A DNA stretch of 64,000 nt from Eubacterium sp. Lineage in GTDB: Bacteria; Bacillota; Clostridia; Lachnospirales; Lachnospiraceae. Positions 15,674-25,226 of the stretch are shown piece after piece. The position numbers and the translations under genes are program-made. The stretch is taken from the NCBI GenBank assembly GCA_017459345.1, contig JAFUDC010000091.1:62001-126000 (forward strand), written 5' to 3'. Every line of letters starts with the position of its first letter. Within the stretch, counting starts at the first letter, position 1. A model generated the notes under the pieces. It searched no databases, was not told the origin of the DNA, and was given only the letters and a program-made list of their open reading frames with translations.

Positions 15674-16654
15674 ATGCCTGGAAAGAAACAGTTTGATATA
15701 CCGGTGTATCTTTTCATGGGTTTTCTCGAGAGCGGAAAGACCACATTTATTCAGGATACACTGGAGGAGGATTATTTTAACGATGGGCAGAGGACTCTTC
15801 TTTTTGCCTGTGAGGAAGGCCTGGAGGAATACGATGAGGAGCTCCTGGAAAGCGCCAACACCACTTTGGTGCAGGTGGAGGATGAGGAGGACTTTAACAG
15901 AGACCTGATCATCAGCAAAGTTTTACAGTATTATCCGGATCGGGTGATCATTGAGTACAATGGCATGTGGATGCTTGACAAGCTCTATGAGGTAATCGAG
16001 GATACTCCGCTGGAGATTTTCCAGACTATCATGACGGTCAATGCGGAGACATTTGATCTCTATATGAATAACATGCGGTCTCTGGCGGTGGAAATGTTTA
16101 AGATCGCGGAGATGGTCGTCATCAACCGCTGCACCGGTGATTCACCGAGAGCAACCTGGAGGCGCAGTATTAAGGCAGTAAACCGCCGGGCTCAGGTCAT
16201 GTTTGATTTTGCAGAGGGTGTGGAGGATATCGGAGAGGAGGATCCCGATGCTGCTCTTCCCTACGATATGGATTCCGATGAAATCGTCCTGGAGGATGAG
16301 GACTATGGTATCTGGTTTGTGGATATCATGGAACGGCCGGGGGCTTATGAGGGCAAGACAGTAACCATGAAGGCCCATATTTTTAAGTCTATCCGCCTGC
16401 CCAAGGGATGCTTTGTTCCCGGAAGACATGCCATGACCTGTTGTGCAGATGATATACAGTTTATCGGTTACATTTGCCATACCAATCATGCCAAATCTTC
16501 CACCATCAAAAAACTCACCAATCAGATGTGGGCTACTGTTACAGCAGAGATCCGCAACGAGTACAACGATGAGTATGGCGAGGAGGGCCCGGTTCTGTAT
16601 GCGAAGCGGATTGAAGCCGCTGAGAAGCCTGAGGAAGAGCTTGTGTACTTCTGA
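15674..16654 (+). CDS. COG0523-like GTPase fused to a TIGR03943-like C-terminal domain
   Basis: A 326-residue protein. The N-terminal part has a Walker A of the CobW type, MGFLESGKTTFIQD (residues about 15-28), a strand VIIEYNGMW where CobW proteins have an IEPSG segment, and VINRC in the guanine-recognition position. The CxCC metal motif of the family is absent. The C-terminal 110 residues (from about GIWFVDIMERPGAYEGKTVT) include PGRHAMTCCADDIQFIGY, which resembles the TIGR03943/YcgQ proteins known from Bacillus to be zinc-responsive partners of a permease. The combination suggests a metal-homeostasis role alongside the His-rich GTPase. The start has only GGGGTAAT upstream. The domain assignment of the C-terminus is from memory of the motif. 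Confidence 0.72.
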   Translation: MPGKKQFDIPVYLFMGFLESGKTTFIQDTLEEDYFNDGQRTLLFACEEGLEEYDEELLESANTTLVQVEDEEDFNRDLIISKVLQYYPDRVIIEYNGMWMLDKLYEVIEDTPLEIFQTIMTVNAETFDLYMNNMRSLAVEMFKIAEMVVINRCTGDSPRATWRRSIKAVNRRAQVMFDFAEGVEDIGEEDPDAALPYDMDSDEIVLEDEDYGIWFVDIMERPGAYEGKTVTMKAHIFKSIRLPKGCFVPGRHAMTCCADDIQFIGYICHTNHAKSSTIKKLTNQMWATVTAEIRNEYNDEYGEEGPVLYAKRIEAAEKPEEELVYF

Positions 16655-16701
16655 CAGGTTCTATATGGACCATACTGATTCCGGACCGAAGCCAAACGGA
16701 C

Positions 16702-18603
16702 TTATCTGGCCTGCTTCCCCCGATATAAATAGATATACCAGCTTATGAGAAGAGGAATAGTGTATATGATAGGGAATCCATATCTTGGATGTCCCTTTAT
16801 CACAGGAGCCAGGACAATGATTGCATCGCTTAATAAAGCAGGAAGGGAAAGCAGAATAAACTTCCCCAGTTTATGTTTTATTGCTAATAGCAGCAGATAA
16901 AGCAATAGAATATTACAGAAAGCCAGGCTGAAAAGGATTCCTGTTACCGGCAGTGAGAGAATGGTTTTATTCACGATAGTCCTGAGCACATCGATTCTTT
17001 GTATAACTGCTACATCATGAATATGATATCGTTCAGATAAGACCCGTGCCTTTTTTCTGCCTTGATAAACTGTTTGATCATACATGGTATCATTGGCGAC
17101 CAGTGGAGAGAGCAGATAGTAATTCTGGTTCATTGTAGCTTTAAAATATACCATGGGATGGCGGATTCCCTGTCTTAACCAGACTTTGATATATTCCATG
17201 AGATCAGATGAGGAGGCGTCCGGCCTGTATATAGCCTTAACGGGGTCTGATATTCTCGGATTATATTTCCTGGCGAGGAGGTCATAGTTTAGAACCTTGT
17301 CGATAGTTTCCTTCTCTTCCTCCGGTGTTTGATCACCATACTCCTTAGCATAACGTGCTGTCTGCTGGAAAGGGAAAGACAGGGCATCTTTTATGCTGGT
17401 AGGTTTTATATGGTAATAATGATTTAAACCTCCCTGTATCCCGTTGGCTAGCAGGATTGGAAGCAGCAGGCCCAGAATTATTCTTGAAAACTGTGTTCGT
17501 GAAATGCGCTTTCTCGCAACTGCAAACATCATAATAATAAGCAGCACAACAGTAACAGGGTATATAACATAAACACCGTTATTTCGAAACAGTATGGAAA
17601 GCAGGACGGATAACACATACAGAATATAATGTCCGGGACTTCTCCAATAATCCTCTTTCATGAGAGAAATATATACCAGCTCCAATGTAAACAGAAGAAT
17701 TCCGTAAGAATAGATATTATCCTTTGTTATGACTCCGATATAAGAAGTATAGTAAGGAGATATTGCTGCTATGATAAATGAGATTAACCTGAGCCAGCGC
17801 GGGGTTTTTAGCTCATTAAAAAGTAAGAACAGGTAAGCCAGTACAGCCGCAAATATAATCATCTGCAGCAGAACAGAAAAATATAGTCCCAGATTCGCAT
17901 TGCCTAATTTTATTCCTGACTGAATAAGTGTTCCTGTAAGCCAGGTGTGTACCGAAGGATGATGAGCGGTAAAAGGCTGATATCCGAAGAACATCGCTAT
18001 CTGATCCCAGGCATCGGGACAGACTGCTCCCGGATAGGATAGGATTACCTGCGGTGACCATATGATAATCAGCCCGGCAAAGGGAACCAGATAAGGATGC
18101 CTGTTGAAGAGAGAAGGTTTTGACTCTCTTTCAGATGAAGAATCCGATTCAGTATGTATCAGGTGATGGAACATAAGGCCAACCAGATTAAGGACATACA
18201 CACTTCCCAGAACATAAACTATGCATTTCAGCTTCTGGGCGGCAGTAGCATGAAGAAGATTCAAAGTATTATCGTAATGAAATGCTATTCCCATAACCCA
18301 TACGATTGCAGTCAGCAGATTGAGAAAGTACAGAGGCTTAGGGAATCTTTTGTAATAATCTGATACGATTATTCCAAACATAAGCAGAGCTATCCAGAGA
18401 ATAGATGACTGTACAATCGTTCCTTCAAGACTGTTTTTGAATTCGCAGAATAATCTCAGCCATCTGTCAGTACCGGATTTGATACCTTCAGTATGAATTT
18501 CGAACTTCATACAGAAAGATACAGCGGCAAGAAAAGAAAAAATCAGGGTATACGTCAAATATCCGGCCGGATACTGTTTTGTTTTATTACATAGAAGGTT
18601 CAT
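16702..18603 (-). CDS. DUF6020-like polytopic membrane protein (possible GT-C glycosyltransferase)
   Basis: A membrane protein of 633 residues if ATG 18603 is used; AAGGAG lies nine bases before it and only three before the alternative ATG 18609. About twelve hydrophobic segments are visible. A conserved external loop reads YPGAVCPDAWDQIAMFFGY then FTAHHPSVHTWLTG, where acidic and His residues cluster between membrane segments, as in GT-C glycosyltransferases. ITKDNIYSYG and LFRNNGVYVIYP follow. I recognise the pattern as DUF6020, common in Lachnospiraceae, without a proven function. It is convergent with the COG0523 pair and divergent from a GtrA gene, which supports a link to lipid-linked sugar transfer. 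Confidence 0.75.
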   Translation of the reverse strand: MNLLCNKTKQYPAGYLTYTLIFSFLAAVSFCMKFEIHTEGIKSGTDRWLRLFCEFKNSLEGTIVQSSILWIALLMFGIIVSDYYKRFPKPLYFLNLLTAIVWVMGIAFHYDNTLNLLHATAAQKLKCIVYVLGSVYVLNLVGLMFHHLIHTESDSSSERESKPSLFNRHPYLVPFAGLIIIWSPQVILSYPGAVCPDAWDQIAMFFGYQPFTAHHPSVHTWLTGTLIQSGIKLGNANLGLYFSVLLQMIIFAAVLAYLFLLFNELKTPRWLRLISFIIAAISPYYTSYIGVITKDNIYSYGILLFTLELVYISLMKEDYWRSPGHYILYVLSVLLSILFRNNGVYVIYPVTVVLLIIMMFAVARKRISRTQFSRIILGLLLPILLANGIQGGLNHYYHIKPTSIKDALSFPFQQTARYAKEYGDQTPEEEKETIDKVLNYDLLARKYNPRISDPVKAIYRPDASSSDLMEYIKVWLRQGIRHPMVYFKATMNQNYYLLSPLVANDTMYDQTVYQGRKKARVLSERYHIHDVAVIQRIDVLRTIVNKTILSLPVTGILFSLAFCNILLLYLLLLAIKHKLGKFILLSLPALLSDAIIVLAPVIKGHPRYGFPIIYTIPLLISWYIYLYRGKQAR

Positions 18604-18805
18604 TGACATGGTCTCCTTGACTTATTTTGCCATAATTATAGCACCTTTTTCACATGCCGTCTACTTTTGCAGGGAAGGCAGCCGCAGAGTTGCGGGAGAT
18701 TATTGTCGTATGATATATTATTCTAAGAAAGGATAGGCAGACATCTTAGTCTTTTAACTAATATCACTCATTTTTGGGAGAACAGGATGTTTTGCGGCAA
18801 GGATT

Positions 18806-19222
18806 ATGAAGACATTGATTAACCAGATAATGAAATTCGGCGTGGTTGGCGGGACGGCATTCCTTATTGATTTTGGGATTATGGTCCTGCTGACAGAGTA
18901 TTTCGGATTGAATTACCTGATTTCCAGTACGATTTCATTTTGTATATCCGTCGTGTATAATTATCTTTTGAGTATATTCTGGGTGTTCCGTATTGATAAA
19001 GATAAGCGGGGTAAGAGCGGTACCTTTCTGGTATTCGTTCTGTTGAGTGTGATCGGCCTGCTTCTTAACGAGCTTCTGATGTGGACAGGAACAGATATGC
19101 TTGGCATCGCATATATGCTCACTAAAATCGGGGCGACAGCGATTGTCATGATCTATAATTTTATTACACGAAAGCTGTTTCTTGAAGACAGAAAAAAGTC
19201 AGATCAAGAGTACGGGATGTGA
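18806..19222 (+). CDS. GtrA family membrane protein
   Basis: A 138-residue protein with four hydrophobic segments and the GtrA signatures FGVVGGTAFLIDFGIM at the N-terminus and NYLLSIFWVFR in the middle, ending with NFITRKLFL. GtrA-like proteins are proposed to flip or hand over polyprenyl-phosphate-linked sugars to glycosyltransferases at the cell surface. It starts 203 bp from the divergent DUF6020 gene; the two may serve one glycosylation pathway. The ribosome binding site is weak (GGCAAGG). A second GtrA protein is encoded at 23278. Confidence 0.88.
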   Translation: MKTLINQIMKFGVVGGTAFLIDFGIMVLLTEYFGLNYLISSTISFCISVVYNYLLSIFWVFRIDKDKRGKSGTFLVFVLLSVIGLLLNELLMWTGTDMLGIAYMLTKIGATAIVMIYNFITRKLFLEDRKKSDQEYGM

Positions 19223-19275
19223 TCTGGCACTGCATACCTGTAGTTTTAGTGTCCCATATGAAGAGGAGGAGTTAT

Positions 19276-19917
19276 ATGAATAAGCAGTTTATAATATCCA
19301 TACTTGGTGATTCCATAAGTACTTTTCAGGGCGTGACTCCCGAGGGCAGTGCATTCTACGGAAGCTGGAACCGCAGTGAGACCGGTGTAATCACACCGGA
19401 GGATACCTGGTGGATGAAGGTGATCCGGGCTCTGGACGGACATCTGGGAACCAATAATTCCATGGCGGGAACCATGGTATGCGGCGGTGCCCTGGTCTCC
19501 GGTACCTCGGCCAGGAGAATCCTGGATTTGGGCTCTAACGGGAATCCGGATATGATTCTGGTTGCCATGGGAGCCAATGACTGGGGCTTCCGTGTCCTTC
19601 CCCAGGAGTTTGAGACAGAGTACGCCAAGATGCTGGCGGCAATCAAGATGGCATATCCCTACGCCGACATCTGGTGTGCCACATTACCGGAGGCTAAGCC
19701 TGAGCCCGGGGATGAGATATCCTTCTTTAACGTGGACGGCTGTATATCCAAGCGGGTCTACTCGGATATCATCCGCAAACTTGCCGTGGAGGCGGATGTT
19801 CATCTGGCAGATCTTGGAGCCCACCCGGATGAATACTCAACCATCGATGGTGCCCATCCCGACAAAGAGGGTATGGAGACCCTGGCAGAGCTCTGGATCA
19901 GGGAGTTACAGAAGTAG
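19276..19917 (+). CDS. SGNH/GDSL family hydrolase
   Basis: ATG 19276 has AGGAGG at 19264-19269; an in-frame ATG at 19219 is unsupported. The product has 213 residues and no signal peptide. The four SGNH blocks are visible: ILGDSISTFQG (nucleophilic Ser), a Gly in block II (AGTMVCGGAL), GANDWGF (Asn) and DGAHPDKEG (Asp and His). Such enzymes hydrolyse esters, often removing acetyl groups from sugars. The gene is followed by a strong terminator. The cytosolic location suggests an intracellular esterase. Confidence 0.88.
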   Translation: MNKQFIISILGDSISTFQGVTPEGSAFYGSWNRSETGVITPEDTWWMKVIRALDGHLGTNNSMAGTMVCGGALVSGTSARRILDLGSNGNPDMILVAMGANDWGFRVLPQEFETEYAKMLAAIKMAYPYADIWCATLPEAKPEPGDEISFFNVDGCISKRVYSDIIRKLAVEADVHLADLGAHPDEYSTIDGAHPDKEGMETLAELWIRELQK

Positions 19918-19928
19918 AATACGAAGAA

Positions 19929-19965
19929 AATGCAGTGTCGGGCGGCTGACATTGCATTTTTTTAA
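19929..19965 (+). terminator. Intrinsic terminator after the GDSL hydrolase gene
   Basis: AATGCAGTGTC (19929-19939) pairs with GACATTGCATT (19948-19958) with one G-T pair, followed by a T run. Confidence 0.88.
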
Positions 19966-20028
19966 AGTTTTTTTGATATATCGTAGAAAAACTGAAGAAA
20001 CTGTGGTAGAATTGTTTCAGAATTCTAG

Positions 20029-20043
20029 CTATTCAATGAATAG
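20029..20043 (+). promoter_or_regulatory. Inverted repeat upstream of ilvE, possible operator
   Basis: CTATTCA and TGAATAG flank a single A, 37 bp before the ilvE start. It lies between a TAGAAT-like -10 box near 20007 and the coding region, the usual place for a repressor site. The binding protein is unknown. Confidence 0.35.
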
Positions 20044-20080
20044 TTACCATAAGTAATAATAGCGAAAGGAAGCGGATGAC

Positions 20081-21109
20081 ATGGAAAAGAAAAACATCGA
20101 CTGGGGTAATATCGGATTTAGTTATATGGAGACAGATGCAAGATTTGTCGCCAATTATAAAGATGGAGCCTGGGATGAGGGTACTCTGACCAGTGATGCC
20201 ACGGTTGCCATTAATGAGTGTGCAGGCGTGCTCCAGTATGCCCAGACCTGCTTTGAGGGCCTGAAGGCTTATACGACTGAGGATGGCAAGGTAGTCTGTT
20301 TCCGGCCTGACCTGAATGCCAGCCGCATGGTGGACAGCTGTGAGCGTCTGGAAATGCCGATCTACCCGGAAGACAAGTTCCTGGAGGCTGTTGACAAGGT
20401 TGTGGAGGCTAACCTGGCTTATGTTCCTCCATTTGGTTCGGGAGCCACATTGTACATTCGCCCCTATATGTTCGGATCCAATCCTGTCATCGGCGTAAAG
20501 CCGGCAGATGAGTATCAGTTCCGTATCTTTGTGACACCGGTAGGACCTTATTTTAAGGGCGGCGCCAAGCCAATCACCATCCGTGTTTCTGACTTTGACC
20601 GGGCAGCCCCCCATGGGACCGGACATATCAAGGCCGGCCTCAATTATGCCATGAGCCTTCATGCCATCGTGGATGCCCATAATAAGGGATTTGATGAGAA
20701 TATGTACTTAGACCCCCAGACCAGAACCAAGGTTGAGGAAACCGGCGGAGCCAACTTTATTTTTATCACCAAGGATAACAAGCTGGTGACTCCCAAGTCA
20801 GGCTCTATCCTTCCCTCCATCACCCGCCGTTCCATCGTGTACGTGGCAGAGCATTACCTGGGCATGGAAGTGGAACACAGGGAGGTATACTTTGATGAGG
20901 TGAAGGATTTCGCAGAGTGCGGTCTCTGCGGTACTGCAGCCGTAATCTCTCCTGTGGGCAAGATTGTTGACCATGGCAGGGAGATCTGCTTCCCAAGCGG
21001 TATGGATGATATGGGCCCGGTAACTAAGAAGTTATATGATACCCTTACCGGTATCCAGATGGGCCACATTGAGGCACCGGAAGGGTGGATCAGAGTGATC
21101 GCAGAGTAA
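20081..21109 (+). CDS. ilvE: Branched-chain amino acid aminotransferase
   Basis: A 342-residue PLP enzyme of fold type IV. The motif GHIKAGLNYAMS (around residue 187) contains the Lys that should bind PLP. The N-terminal SYMETDARF, FEGLKAY and RPDLNASRM segments and the C-terminal ECGLCGTAAVISPVG are those of the longer, BCAT2-like branch of IlvE that is common in Clostridia. It exchanges amino groups between glutamate and the keto acids of Leu, Ile and Val. GAAAGGAAG precedes the ATG. It has its own terminator downstream, and an inverted repeat upstream may be a regulatory site. No other branched-chain genes are nearby. Confidence 0.96.
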   Translation: MEKKNIDWGNIGFSYMETDARFVANYKDGAWDEGTLTSDATVAINECAGVLQYAQTCFEGLKAYTTEDGKVVCFRPDLNASRMVDSCERLEMPIYPEDKFLEAVDKVVEANLAYVPPFGSGATLYIRPYMFGSNPVIGVKPADEYQFRIFVTPVGPYFKGGAKPITIRVSDFDRAAPHGTGHIKAGLNYAMSLHAIVDAHNKGFDENMYLDPQTRTKVEETGGANFIFITKDNKLVTPKSGSILPSITRRSIVYVAEHYLGMEVEHREVYFDEVKDFAECGLCGTAAVISPVGKIVDHGREICFPSGMDDMGPVTKKLYDTLTGIQMGHIEAPEGWIRVIAE

Positions 21110-21132
21110 ATATTTAAGATAATTACAGACGG

Positions 21133-21160
21133 AAAAAGGACCTTTTGGGTCCTTTTTTTT
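21133..21160 (+). terminator. Intrinsic terminator after ilvE
   Basis: AAAAAGGACC (21133-21142) pairs with GGTCCTTTTT (21148-21157) over a TTTTG loop, ending in eight T. Confidence 0.9.
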
Positions 21161-21185
21161 CGCTGATAATTATACAGAAAATGTA

Positions 21186-21214
21186 CTGAAAAAAAAGAAA
21201 GTCCATGTTATAAT
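21186..21214 (+). promoter_or_regulatory. Promoter of glgB
   Basis: CTGAAA (21186-21191) and TATAAT (21209-21214) are 17 bp apart, 55 bp before the start codon. Confidence 0.6.
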
Positions 21215-21269
21215 GAATTCAGGATTCAAGAATACTTAATGCGAATTTGACTTAGAGGAGGTAGCAGAT

Positions 21270-23186
21270 ATGCCCGATAATGTACAAAATGTCAGCTTTA
21301 TTACAGAATATGACCAGTATCTGTTTGGGGATGGAACCCACTATGACCTGTATAATAAAATGGGAGCACACCCCGTCAGTATCGGAAAAGAGGATGGAAT
21401 CTACTTTGCAGTTTGGGCTCCTCATGCGGAAGGAGTTTCTGTTGTAGGTAATTTTAACAGCTGGAACCCGGAGGCCAACCCCATGAAGCGCCTGGAACCC
21501 CTGGGAATCTATGAGCTTTTTATCCCCGGCATCCGGGTGGGAGAAATATATAAGTATGCCGTTAAGACCAGGGATAAGGGTACGGTTCTAAAGGCAGATC
21601 CCTATGCCTTCCAGACTGAGCTGCGTCCAAATAATGCATCCATTGTTGCGGATATCAATCACTTTGAGTGGAATGATGACAAGTGGATGAAGAAGCGCAG
21701 GAAGTTCGATGAACGAAAGAGCCCCATATTCGTCTATGAGGTGCATCCGGGTTCCTGGATGAAACACCCTGCCACAGAAGAGAATAAGGACGGTTACTAT
21801 AATTACCGGGAGCTTGCAGAAAAGCTTACGGATTATGTGAAGGAGATGGGCTATACCCATGTGGAGCTGATGGGTATCGCGGAGCATCCCTTTGACGGAT
21901 CCTGGGGTTATCAGGTGACCAACTACTTTGCACCCACATCCCGTCATGGCTCACCTCAGGATTTTCAGTATTTTGTGGACTATCTCCACCAGAATAAGAT
22001 TGGGATAATCCTGGACTGGGTGCCGGCACATTTTCCCAGGGATGCTTTCGGACTGGCAGAATTTGATGGAACCTGTCTCTATGAGTATGCAGATCCCAGA
22101 AAGGGGGAGCATCCGGACTGGGGGACCAAGGTATTTGATTTCGGCAAGACCGAGGTGAAGAATTTCCTGATCTGCAATGCCCTTTACTGGATCGAAAAGT
22201 ATCATATCGACGGGCTCCGTGTGGACGCAGTGGCTTCCATGCTCTATCTTGATTATGGCCGCGAGGAAGGCAACTGGGTTCCCAACATCTACGGTGGGAA
22301 TGAAAACCTGGAGGCTGTTGAGTTCTTCAAACATCTGAATACGGTGATCAAGGGCCGCAACCCCGGTGTTGTGATGATCGCCGAGGAGTCCACAGCCTGG
22401 CCCAAGGTAACGGATAAGGCAGAGTATGGCGGCCTGGACTTCAGCCTCAAGTGGAACATGGGCTGGATGCATGATTTCCTGGAGTACATGAAGCTTGATC
22501 CCTATTTCCGAAAATATAATCACAACAAGATGAACTTTGCCATGATGTATGCCTATGCGGAGAATTATATGCTGGTTCTCTCCCATGATGAGGTGGTGCA
22601 TCTGAAGTGCTCCATGATTGAGAAGATGCCTGGGCTCTACGATGACAAGTTTAAAAACCTCATGGTGGGTTATGCCTTTATGACCGGTCATCCCGGCAAA
22701 AAGCTCCTCTTTATGGGGCAGGATTTCGGTCAGCACAGGGAGTGGTCTGAGGCCAGGGAGCTTGACTGGTTTCTGCTTGAAAAGGACCGTAATCAGCAGC
22801 TTAAAAACTTTGTCTCTGCCCTCATCCATCTCTACCGCAAGAATAAATGTCTCTACGAATACGACTGCTGGCCGGAGGGCTTTGAGTGGATCAATGCCAA
22901 CGATGGCGACCGGAGCATATTCTCCTTTGTGAGACATTCGGAGAGTGGCAAGAATAATCTGCTCTTTGTCTGCAATTTCACACCCATGGCAAGACCGGAT
23001 TACCGGGTGGGAACCACCTGCCGAAGAAAACACACCCTGGTGTTAAACAGTGACGCGGCAGAGTTCGGCGGCTCCGGAGCAGAGCGGCAGACCATCTATA
23101 AGCCCGTAAAGCAGGAGTGTGACAACCGCAAGTTCTCCTTCGCCTATGACCTGCCGGCTTACGGGGTGGCAGTGTTTAAGTACTGA
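21270..23186 (+). CDS. glgB: 1,4-alpha-glucan branching enzyme
   Basis: A 638-residue GH13 enzyme that introduces alpha-1,6 branches into glycogen. After an N-terminal CBM48-like domain (VWAPHAEGVSVVGNFNSWN, residues about 48-66) the catalytic barrel shows the four GH13 regions: DWVPAHF, GLRVDAVASML with the nucleophilic Asp, MIAEEST with the acid/base Glu, and LSHDEVVH with the third acidic residue. A C-terminal beta domain closes the protein. Length is usual. GAGGAGG lies upstream of the ATG. It stands alone without other glg genes, as is common in this group. Confidence 0.97.
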   Translation: MPDNVQNVSFITEYDQYLFGDGTHYDLYNKMGAHPVSIGKEDGIYFAVWAPHAEGVSVVGNFNSWNPEANPMKRLEPLGIYELFIPGIRVGEIYKYAVKTRDKGTVLKADPYAFQTELRPNNASIVADINHFEWNDDKWMKKRRKFDERKSPIFVYEVHPGSWMKHPATEENKDGYYNYRELAEKLTDYVKEMGYTHVELMGIAEHPFDGSWGYQVTNYFAPTSRHGSPQDFQYFVDYLHQNKIGIILDWVPAHFPRDAFGLAEFDGTCLYEYADPRKGEHPDWGTKVFDFGKTEVKNFLICNALYWIEKYHIDGLRVDAVASMLYLDYGREEGNWVPNIYGGNENLEAVEFFKHLNTVIKGRNPGVVMIAEESTAWPKVTDKAEYGGLDFSLKWNMGWMHDFLEYMKLDPYFRKYNHNKMNFAMMYAYAENYMLVLSHDEVVHLKCSMIEKMPGLYDDKFKNLMVGYAFMTGHPGKKLLFMGQDFGQHREWSEARELDWFLLEKDRNQQLKNFVSALIHLYRKNKCLYEYDCWPEGFEWINANDGDRSIFSFVRHSESGKNNLLFVCNFTPMARPDYRVGTTCRRKHTLVLNSDAAEFGGSGAERQTIYKPVKQECDNRKFSFAYDLPAYGVAVFKY

Positions 23187-23277
23187 TGATTGACAGGCGA
23201 AATTATACAAGCCCCCGTAATTTATAATAGTGAGTAGGCAGCTAAAAACGTTCAGCAGAAATTGAAGGATAAAAAAA

Positions 23278-23697
23278 TTGAAAAGAATCTTGTCACTAAT
23301 AGACATTAAGCTTATACGATTTATTATTGTCGGCCTAATCAATACTATCGTGGGGAGCACCATCATGTTCGGTTTATATAATTTGCTGAACTGCTCCTAC
23401 TGGTTTTCATCCGCATCCAACTACATCCTGACCAGCATCCTGAGCTTCTTCCTGAATAAGTACTTCACCTTTGAGAGTAAGGGCTGGTCATGGATGCAGG
23501 TGGTCCGCTTCGCTGCGAATATTCTTGTCTGCTATCTGCTGGCCTACGGAATTGCCAAACCCCTGACATTACATCTGCTGGCAGGAATGAGCCGGAGATT
23601 TCAGACCAATGCAGCCATGCTGGTGGGAATGGTCCTTTTTACAGGATTCAATTATCTGGGACAGAGGCTGTTTGCATTTCGGCAAACCGGCAGTTGA
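23278..23697 (+). CDS. GtrA family membrane protein
   Basis: TTG start at 23278 with GAAGGA upstream; 139 residues and four hydrophobic segments. RFIIVGLINTIVGSTIMFGL at the N-terminus and NYILTSILSFFLNKYFTF in the middle are GtrA signatures, and it ends FNYLGQRLFAF. It resembles the GtrA protein at 18806 in length and order of segments but is not a close copy. Probable role in handing over or flipping lipid-linked sugars. It lies 91 bp after glgB and is followed by the strong tyrS promoter. Confidence 0.87.
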   Translation: MKRILSLIDIKLIRFIIVGLINTIVGSTIMFGLYNLLNCSYWFSSASNYILTSILSFFLNKYFTFESKGWSWMQVVRFAANILVCYLLAYGIAKPLTLHLLAGMSRRFQTNAAMLVGMVLFTGFNYLGQRLFAFRQTGS

Positions 23698-23712
23698 GGA
23701 AGGAAAAAACAG

Positions 23713-23741
23713 TTGACAATCCCACTCCTATTGATTAGAAT
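23713..23741 (+). promoter_or_regulatory. Promoter of tyrS
   Basis: TTGACA (23713-23718) and TAGAAT (23736-23741) are 17 bp apart. Predicted transcription start is near 23748, leaving a leader of about 80 nt. Confidence 0.8.
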
Positions 23742-23775
23742 ATGGAACATATGGCATAGACTTTGAAAAGATAAT

Positions 23776-23805
23776 CCTCGTCTTTCTTATGGATGAGGTT
23801 TTCTT
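23776..23805 (+). terminator. Attenuator-like hairpin in the tyrS leader
   Basis: CCTCGTC (23776-23782) pairs with GATGAGG (23792-23798), then TTTTCTT. It stands between the promoter and the ribosome binding site, so it could terminate transcription early. The leader is too short for a classical T-box and I see no T-box sequence. Confidence 0.5.
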
Positions 23806-23826
23806 ATTTACCAGGAGGATATAACT

Positions 23827-25053
23827 ATGACAGTATATGATGAATTAGTCGCCAGAGGCCTGATCGCTCAGGTGACCAACGAAGAAGAAATCAAGAAGAT
23901 GATCAACGAGGGGAAGGCAACCTTCTATATCGGCTTTGATCCCACGGCTGACAGTCTTCATGTGGGACATTTCATGGCCCTGTGCCTGATGAAGCGTCTG
24001 CAGATGGCGGGGAATAAGCCCATCGCTCTCTTAGGCGGCGGTACCGGCATGATCGGCGACCCCTCCGGACGTACCGATATGCGCCAGATGATGACCAAGG
24101 AGACCATCCAGCATAACATTGACTGCTTTAAGGTACAGATGAGCCGCTTCATCGACTTTTCCGATGGCAAGGCCCTCATGGTGAATAATGCCGACTGGCT
24201 TTTGGACCTTAATTATGTGGACCTGCTTCGGGAGGTGGGCGCCTGCTTCTCCGTCAATAACATGCTCAGGGCAGAGTGCTACAAGCAGCGCATGGAGAAG
24301 GGTCTGTCCTTCCTGGAGTTTAACTACATGATCATGCAGAGCTATGATTTCTATGTATTATACCAGAAATATGGCTGCAATATGCAGTTTGGCGGCAATG
24401 ACCAGTGGTCCAACATGCTGGGAGGAACCGAGCTTATACGCCGTAAGCTGGGTAAGGATGCCCACGCCATGACCATCACCCTCCTGCTTAACTCTGAGGG
24501 GAAGAAGATGGGCAAGACCCAGTCCGGTGCCGTATGGCTTGATCCCAACAAGACTTCTCCATTCGATTTCTATCAGTACTGGAGAAATGTTGCTGACGAT
24601 GATGTCATGAAGTGCATCCGCATGCTGACCTTCCTTCCTCTGGAGGAGATCGACGCCATGGATAAGTGGGAAGGAAGCGAGCTGAATAAGGCCAAAGAAA
24701 TCCTGGCTTACGAGCTTACCAAGCTGGTTCACGGCGAGGAGGAAGCTGGCAAGGCCCAGACCGCCGCAAGAGCCCTTTTCGGACAGGGCGTTGACGATGC
24801 CAATATGCCCACCTGCCAGATTACTGAGGCAGACCTCAGGGATGGTAAGATCGATATCCTCGGTCTCGTCGTTAAGGCGGGATTCGCCGGAAGCCGGTCT
24901 GAGGCCAGACGAAATGTACAGCAGGGCGGAGTGACCCTGGATGGTGAAAAGGTGACGGATATCGGCGCTGCCTACACCTTGGATGACTTTGGCGCTGAGG
25001 GCAAGGTGCTTAAGCGCGGAAAGAAAAAGTTTGTGAAGATTGTTAGTGAATAA
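23827..25053 (+). CDS. tyrS: Tyrosyl-tRNA synthetase
   Basis: A 408-residue class I synthetase that charges tRNA-Tyr. The HIGH-type motif is [11 protein letters not shown] (residues about 44-54) and the KMSKS-type motif is KMGKTQSG (about 227-234). The tyrosine-binding region includes [13 protein letters not shown] and [11 protein letters not shown]. The C-terminal S4-like RNA-binding domain covers about 335-405 ([16 protein letters not shown]). AGGAGG precedes the ATG. The short leader contains an attenuator-like hairpin. Confidence 0.97.
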   Translation: MTVYDELVARGLIAQVTNEEEIKKMINEGKATFYIGFDPTADSLHVGHFMALCLMKRLQMAGNKPIALLGGGTGMIGDPSGRTDMRQMMTKETIQHNIDCFKVQMSRFIDFSDGKALMVNNADWLLDLNYVDLLREVGACFSVNNMLRAECYKQRMEKGLSFLEFNYMIMQSYDFYVLYQKYGCNMQFGGNDQWSNMLGGTELIRRKLGKDAHAMTITLLLNSEGKKMGKTQSGAVWLDPNKTSPFDFYQYWRNVADDDVMKCIRMLTFLPLEEIDAMDKWEGSELNKAKEILAYELTKLVHGEEEAGKAQTAARALFGQGVDDANMPTCQITEADLRDGKIDILGLVVKAGFAGSRSEARRNVQQGGVTLDGEKVTDIGAAYTLDDFGAEGKVLKRGKKKFVKIVSE

Positions 25054-25226
25054 AGCATCTGCCGGTAAGATTTCCCGGATATTGCCGGTTCGAAAAAAGA
25101 ATTCTGGCTGCTTTTGAATAATTGTTAGTTTTTTACGCATACTGTTCCTGTTTACCGTATATGTAGCAATTGGGAGATAGAATCCTGATGGTTACTTATA
25201 TTTACAGACAGGAAGGAGTATATATT

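Noticed and set aside
21951..23033. Long minus-strand frame opposite glgB
   Set aside because: It mirrors the well-supported glgB frame and has no ribosome site or family motif.
23698..23826. T-box riboswitch before tyrS
   Set aside because: The leader is only about 80 nt and has no T-box sequence or specifier arm.
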